NCBI GenBank assembly: GCA_016222805.1 | Contig: JACRQG010000008.1 | Coordinates: forward strand, 310,001-374,000 | Source: Verrucomicrobiota bacterium | GTDB lineage: Bacteria; Verrucomicrobiota; Verrucomicrobiia; Opitutales; Opitutaceae | DNA: 64,000 nucleotides | Reading direction: 5' to 3' | In this document: piece by piece, positions 61,701-64,000 of the stretch | How the letters are laid out: the number at the start of each line of letters is the position of its first letter | Position numbering within the stretch: position 1 is the stretch's first letter | Notes under the pieces: generated by a model | What the model was told of the DNA's origin: nothing | The model's database searches: none | Seen by the model: the letters and a program-made list of their open reading frames with translations, nothing else | Program-made: the position numbers and the translations under genes

Positions 61701-63293
61701 GACGGCACGATCCTCGTCGGCAGCAATGACGGAAAGCTCTCCGTCATCGATCCCGCCGGCACCCTTCGCCGCACCTACGCCACGGCCAACGAACTCCGCG
61801 CCTCCCCCACGCTGCACCGCGGCCGCCTCTACGTGCCCAGCTACGACTACCGGCTCTACGCCTTCGAGACCGGCCAGGTGCCGGCCAGCCCCCCCTGGCC
61901 GATGCTGCGGCAAAACGTCGCCCGCCTCGCCCGGCGCATCACCTCCGCCCTGGCCATCGAAGTGCAGCCCAAGCCGGTGACCGCGGAGGTCGGCGAGACG
62001 GTGACCTTCAGCGTCGGGGCGGTCGGAACTTCGCCCATCTCGTATCAGTGGATGCAGGACGGAAAGGACCTCGCCGGCGCGACCGGCGCCGTTCTCCGGG
62101 TCGACCCCGTGATCCACGCCAAGGGCGGCGCCTATTCCGTCCGGGTGACCGACGCCAAGGGCTCCGTCACGAGCACTCCGGCCAGCCTCACCGTCTCCAC
62201 TCCGCTGATTCCGCCCGCGATATTCACCGCCCCGGTGGCCCAGTCGGGGCTCGCCGGCGAAACCCTGACCCTGTCCGTGGCAGTCACCGGCAGCACCCCG
62301 CTCACCTACCAGTGGCTTCGCGACGGCGCCCCCATCGCGGGAGCGACGACCAGCACCTATGTGCTCACCCGAGCGCGTCCGTCGGACAGCGGGCGATACA
62401 GCGTGCGGGTCGGCAATTTCGGCGGCGAAATCACCAGCTCGGCGGCGGTCGTGACCGTGGCTCCGATCAGCCGGATCTCGAATCTCTCCATTCGTTCCCA
62501 GGTGACCGACAGTCCGCTCACCGTCGGCCTCACCGTCGGGGGCAGCGAGGTCATCGGCACCAAACCGCTCCTCATCCGGGCGGTCGGCCCCACGCTCGCA
62601 GCATTTGGCGTCAACGGTGCCCTCGAGGATCCTCTTCTGGCCGTGTTGGCCGGGAGTTCGGTCGTGGCCCAGAACAACGACTGGGCCGGCAACGCTCAAA
62701 TCAGCGCCCTGAGCGCCGCCGTCGGTGCCTTCGGTTTGGCCAACCCGACTTCCAAGGACTCCGCACTGGCCTTCTCCCCGAACTCCGGCGGCTACACGGT
62801 CCGGATCACCGGGGCGAATGACACGACGGGCGTGACCCTGGCCGAGGTCTACGATGCCACGGGCGCGGACGACTTCATCGTCACGACGCCGCGCCTGACC
62901 AACGTCTCCGCCCTGACCCGCGTCGGAACCGGGGGCGACGTCCTGATCGCCGGCTTCTCCATCACCGGGACCACGCCGAAGACCGTGCTCATCCGGGGCA
63001 TCGGTCCCACCCTGGCGGCCTTCGGCGTCACCGATGTCCTGGCGGATCCGAAGCTCGAGTTGTTCGCCAGCGGCGCGGCCACCGCCACCGCCAGCAATGA
63101 CAACTGGAGCTCCGCCACCAACGCCGCCGCCATCACCGCGGGGGCGGCCAAGGTCGGGGCCTTTGCCCTGGCGCCGGACAGCCGGGATGCCGTCCTCCTG
63201 CTCGCGATCAACCCGGGAAGCTACACGGTCCAGGTCAGCGGCATCGAGGGCGCCACCGGCACCGCCCTGATCGAGATCTACGAGGTGCCCTGA
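58728..63293 (+). CDS. Giant subtilase-PQQ-propeller-Ig protein
   Basis: 1,521 residues. Signal peptide ~1-30; fervidolysin-like prodomain ~50-120; subtilisin S8 domain with D175 (VAVIDSGM), H238 (GHGTAVS), N330 and S400 (GTSFSAPMV). Two pre-peptidase-C-like domains (~430-750) follow, then a PQQ-type propeller (~755-1080) of about seven blades with the unit DGTVYVGD..LYALNPDG..KWRY, two Ig-like domains, and two tandem ~125-residue modules ending LAEVYDAT and LIEIYEVP. It is a secreted serine protease, probably surface-kept. The terminal modules are shared with the NHL/Ig protein at 37197. The ATG at 58728 gives the signal peptide; longer readings have none. Confidence 0.9.
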   Translation: MKRNLALVVLPPLLPMLGLGALLVSAVTLAGQPADSVTSVTPEERTRGYRSGVLLARPRATASDRQVADGEAGLGLRVRRLLGPTRDTRLLELKAGTDLEDTLGRLRASGRYEFVEPDYVVRAHATPNDPRFLAGEQWALRNLGQDNGVAGADIKAEEAWEIQPGAAEVTVAVIDSGMRRSHEDLAPNLWVNPGETGALGSNGRDDDRNGYIDDLNGINATVATNHPASGNNSDAEGHGTAVSSVIGAAGNNNRGMAGVAWSVKLMGLRFLDDDGFGFVSDEIECIDYAIAKGATIINASFGNTSFSQSLFAALQRARNAGIIVVCSAGNDSENNDQAPHYPSSYLLDNIVAVANSTRQDTLSDFSNYGTGLVDLAAPGTSILVADAVGDRSYRIVSGTSFSAPMVTGALALVKQKFPKEHYRETINRVLRGVDTRPAFTGRTATGGRLNVAAALRTTTTRPFNDDFARRATFAGETGTARGSARFATRETGESAHAGNTSGGTLWWTWTAPRSGSVTLDTSAGTIDTVVAVYTGSQVAALTAVASNDDESGSLTTSRVTFRATAGTSYQIAVAAKSEGDGLIALRFSLLASNDDFASAQTVTGRSWSVRADNRAATRETGEPRIRNNTGGQSVWYRWVAPASRRYHLASFSSDFNTMIGVFTGSSLTSLSEVNAATTAGDSNFTMSSAGLTFTATAGTTYHIVLDSEVSSTGTSTTGNFNLSLADSEWEFFGMGPPSTVAVASDGTLHFVDIIGYLYALNPDGSRKWRYTLTGYGTFSAPAVAPDGTVYVGDSAGYLHAVDANGTRRWRTSVSGIVDASPAIAENGTVYVRAEDGRVYALNPNSGATLWTYRVGTTSNSTYSSPVIAPDGTVYCAGSDSKLYAISSTGSLKWTFATDFIYASPALDADGTIYFGVAAPTRRFYALRPDGTLKWELVVGDTVSSSAAIGLDGTLYFGCADRKLYAVSPGGEVRWTYETGDAIRNCSPLVASDGTILVGSNDGKLSVIDPAGTLRRTYATANELRASPTLHRGRLYVPSYDYRLYAFETGQVPASPPWPMLRQNVARLARRITSALAIEVQPKPVTAEVGETVTFSVGAVGTSPISYQWMQDGKDLAGATGAVLRVDPVIHAKGGAYSVRVTDAKGSVTSTPASLTVSTPLIPPAIFTAPVAQSGLAGETLTLSVAVTGSTPLTYQWLRDGAPIAGATTSTYVLTRARPSDSGRYSVRVGNFGGEITSSAAVVTVAPISRISNLSIRSQVTDSPLTVGLTVGGSEVIGTKPLLIRAVGPTLAAFGVNGALEDPLLAVLAGSSVVAQNNDWAGNAQISALSAAVGAFGLANPTSKDSALAFSPNSGGYTVRITGANDTTGVTLAEVYDATGADDFIVTTPRLTNVSALTRVGTGGDVLIAGFSITGTTPKTVLIRGIGPTLAAFGVTDVLADPKLELFASGAATATASNDNWSSATNAAAITAGAAKVGAFALAPDSRDAVLLLAINPGSYTVQVSGIEGATGTALIEIYEVP

Positions 63294-63324
63294 GCCGCCG
63301 CGGCGATCGACCCGCCCAGTCCAA

Positions 63325-63358
63325 GCCACCGCGGCGCCGCTGGGGCGCCCGCGGTGGC
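63325..63358. terminator. Strong GC hairpin between convergent genes
   Basis: CCACCGCGG (63326-63334) pairs with CCGCGGTGG (63349-63357), extended by an outer G-C pair and inner CGCC/GGCG. It sits between the subtilase stop and the stop of the next gene on the other strand. No T-run follows, as is usual in GC-rich genomes, so termination is likely but not proven. Confidence 0.6.
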
Positions 63359-63388
63359 GGGGGATACGGGCCGGGAGCGACTCGCCAC

Positions 63389-64000
63389 TCAGGGCTTCGG
63401 CCGCAGCGACTCGACGAGGTCGTAGGGTTTCTGCCCGTTGTTGGAGGCAATCTCCCGCAGGGTCATCGTGTCGTCGAACTTCAGGTTTCGCGCCTTCAGC
63501 CGCGCCCGCACCTCCTCCAGGGACAGACCTTCATCCGCGCAGAACTGGGTCAGCGTCTTCCAGCCCAGCCCGCCTCCAGCCTTGCCCTCGGCATGACCGG
63601 AGGCCGGCTTGGTGCCGGCCATGATGATGTCGTAGATGCCCCGGGCCGGGAGCTTCGCCGCGTCCGCGATCTTCTGCACCACCGTCTCGCCGGTGAAGCC
63701 GGTGATCCCCTTGGCGGCGAGGCGCGCGGTGGCGGTTGGGAGATCCACGCCGCCCTTTTCCGCGAGGGCCGCCAGCGTCAGCAGCTCGGCATGCGGGATC
63801 GGCGCCCGATCCGACGCCTTTTCCCAGCTTGCCTTGAACTCCTCGTTCCAGGTCAGAAACGAGGAGAACGGAGGCAGATCCGCCTTGGTGCCGGCAAAGA
63901 CGACCGCCGTAAGCGCACCGGCCACCGCCCATTCCTGCCGGAAACCCACCGCCCGCGTCACGCGGTTCTTGAAGTAGCTGAGGAGCGGCCGCCAGTTGTA
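63389..64000 (-). CDS. DUF4405-like membrane protein, 5' truncated
   Basis: 203 residues are visible and the frame stays open to the right edge, so the N-terminus lies outside. The visible start YNWRPLLSYFKNR, then EWAVAGALTAVVFAGTKADLPPF with one hydrophobic segment, follows the end of DUF4405 (cytochrome b/b6-like small membrane) proteins. The rest has three short repeated helical units ending KGITGFTGETVVQKIADA, CADEGLSLEEVRARLKARNLKFDDTMTLREIA and KPYDLVESL, like those seen after this domain. Function unknown; a redox-linked membrane role is a guess. Confidence 0.65.
   Translation of the reverse strand, partial: YNWRPLLSYFKNRVTRAVGFRQEWAVAGALTAVVFAGTKADLPPFSSFLTWNEEFKASWEKASDRAPIPHAELLTLAALAEKGGVDLPTATARLAAKGITGFTGETVVQKIADAAKLPARGIYDIIMAGTKPASGHAEGKAGGGLGWKTLTQFCADEGLSLEEVRARLKARNLKFDDTMTLREIASNNGQKPYDLVESLRPKP

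Noticed and set aside
60789-63329. Long minus-strand open frame opposite the subtilase gene
   Set aside because: Composition is Gly/Asp/Arg-rich shadow coding; the plus strand carries propeller, Ig and terminal modules in frame.

Overview
The window is GC-rich, densely coding DNA that looks like a Verrucomicrobiota chromosome, most likely Opitutaceae or a close relative. The main signs are: a TonB-dependent receptor with the 'LSPF.V' N-terminal motif typical of that group and no SusD partner; sulfatases; Tat-exported Gfo/Idh oxidoreductases; a PEP-CTERM protein; and giant secreted Ig/NHL/PQQ-propeller proteins with a lineage-type C-terminal module. The taxonomy is inferred from protein style, since there is no rRNA here. 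No tRNA, rRNA, CRISPR array, insertion sequence or prophage was seen.

Layout. (1) 2-499: the end of a LicD-type gene. (2) 522-12918, minus strand: a six-gene carbohydrate-use operon read as TonB receptor, MFS transporter, fucose/arabinose-type isomerase, GH106 rhamnosidase, esterase-like hydrolase, sulfatase. A divergent IclR regulator (13094-13912) faces it. Every junction in this operon carries a GC-rich or ACCACGAAT palindromic repeat, and two of these repeats are translated. (3) 13932-17704: a Tat oxidoreductase, a PEP-CTERM protein and a secreted lectin-fold protein. (4) 17845-34620: a surface-glycan and glycolipid region with GT11 fucosyltransferase, a fused glycosyltransferase/GIPC-type propeller protein, GT4, GT2, GT6 (ABO-type), methyltransferase, PvdE/SyrD-type ABC exporter, exostosin-like protein, CDP-alcohol phosphotransferase, ketosynthase, ACP, dipeptide epimerase, and an ArnT/ArnB/ArnC-like trio.

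(5) 34827-37076: DNA polymerase III delta subunit and a GDSL esterase. (6) 37197-43529: a 2,110-residue NHL/Ig protein, sharing a bidirectional terminator with the esterase. (7) 43903-48461: a Gfo/Idh enzyme, an unknown membrane protein and a lipoprotein with a caspase-like His/Cys dyad. (8) 48815-51566: a translationally coupled aldo/keto reductase, class V aminotransferase and uridine kinase-like trio. (9) 51602-58377: M16 peptidase, second sulfatase, thymidine phosphorylase and lipoprotein-type PCMT. (10) 58728-63293: a subtilase fused to a PQQ propeller, followed by the end of a DUF4405-like membrane gene.

The most notable items are the operon-wide palindromic repeats that extend exported enzymes, the paired GT11/GT6 (histo-blood-group-type) glycosyltransferases with a vertebrate-like DXD in the GT6, the caspase-like lipoprotein, the CDP-alcohol phosphotransferase lacking its last catalytic Asp, and the C-terminal module shared by the two giant proteins.
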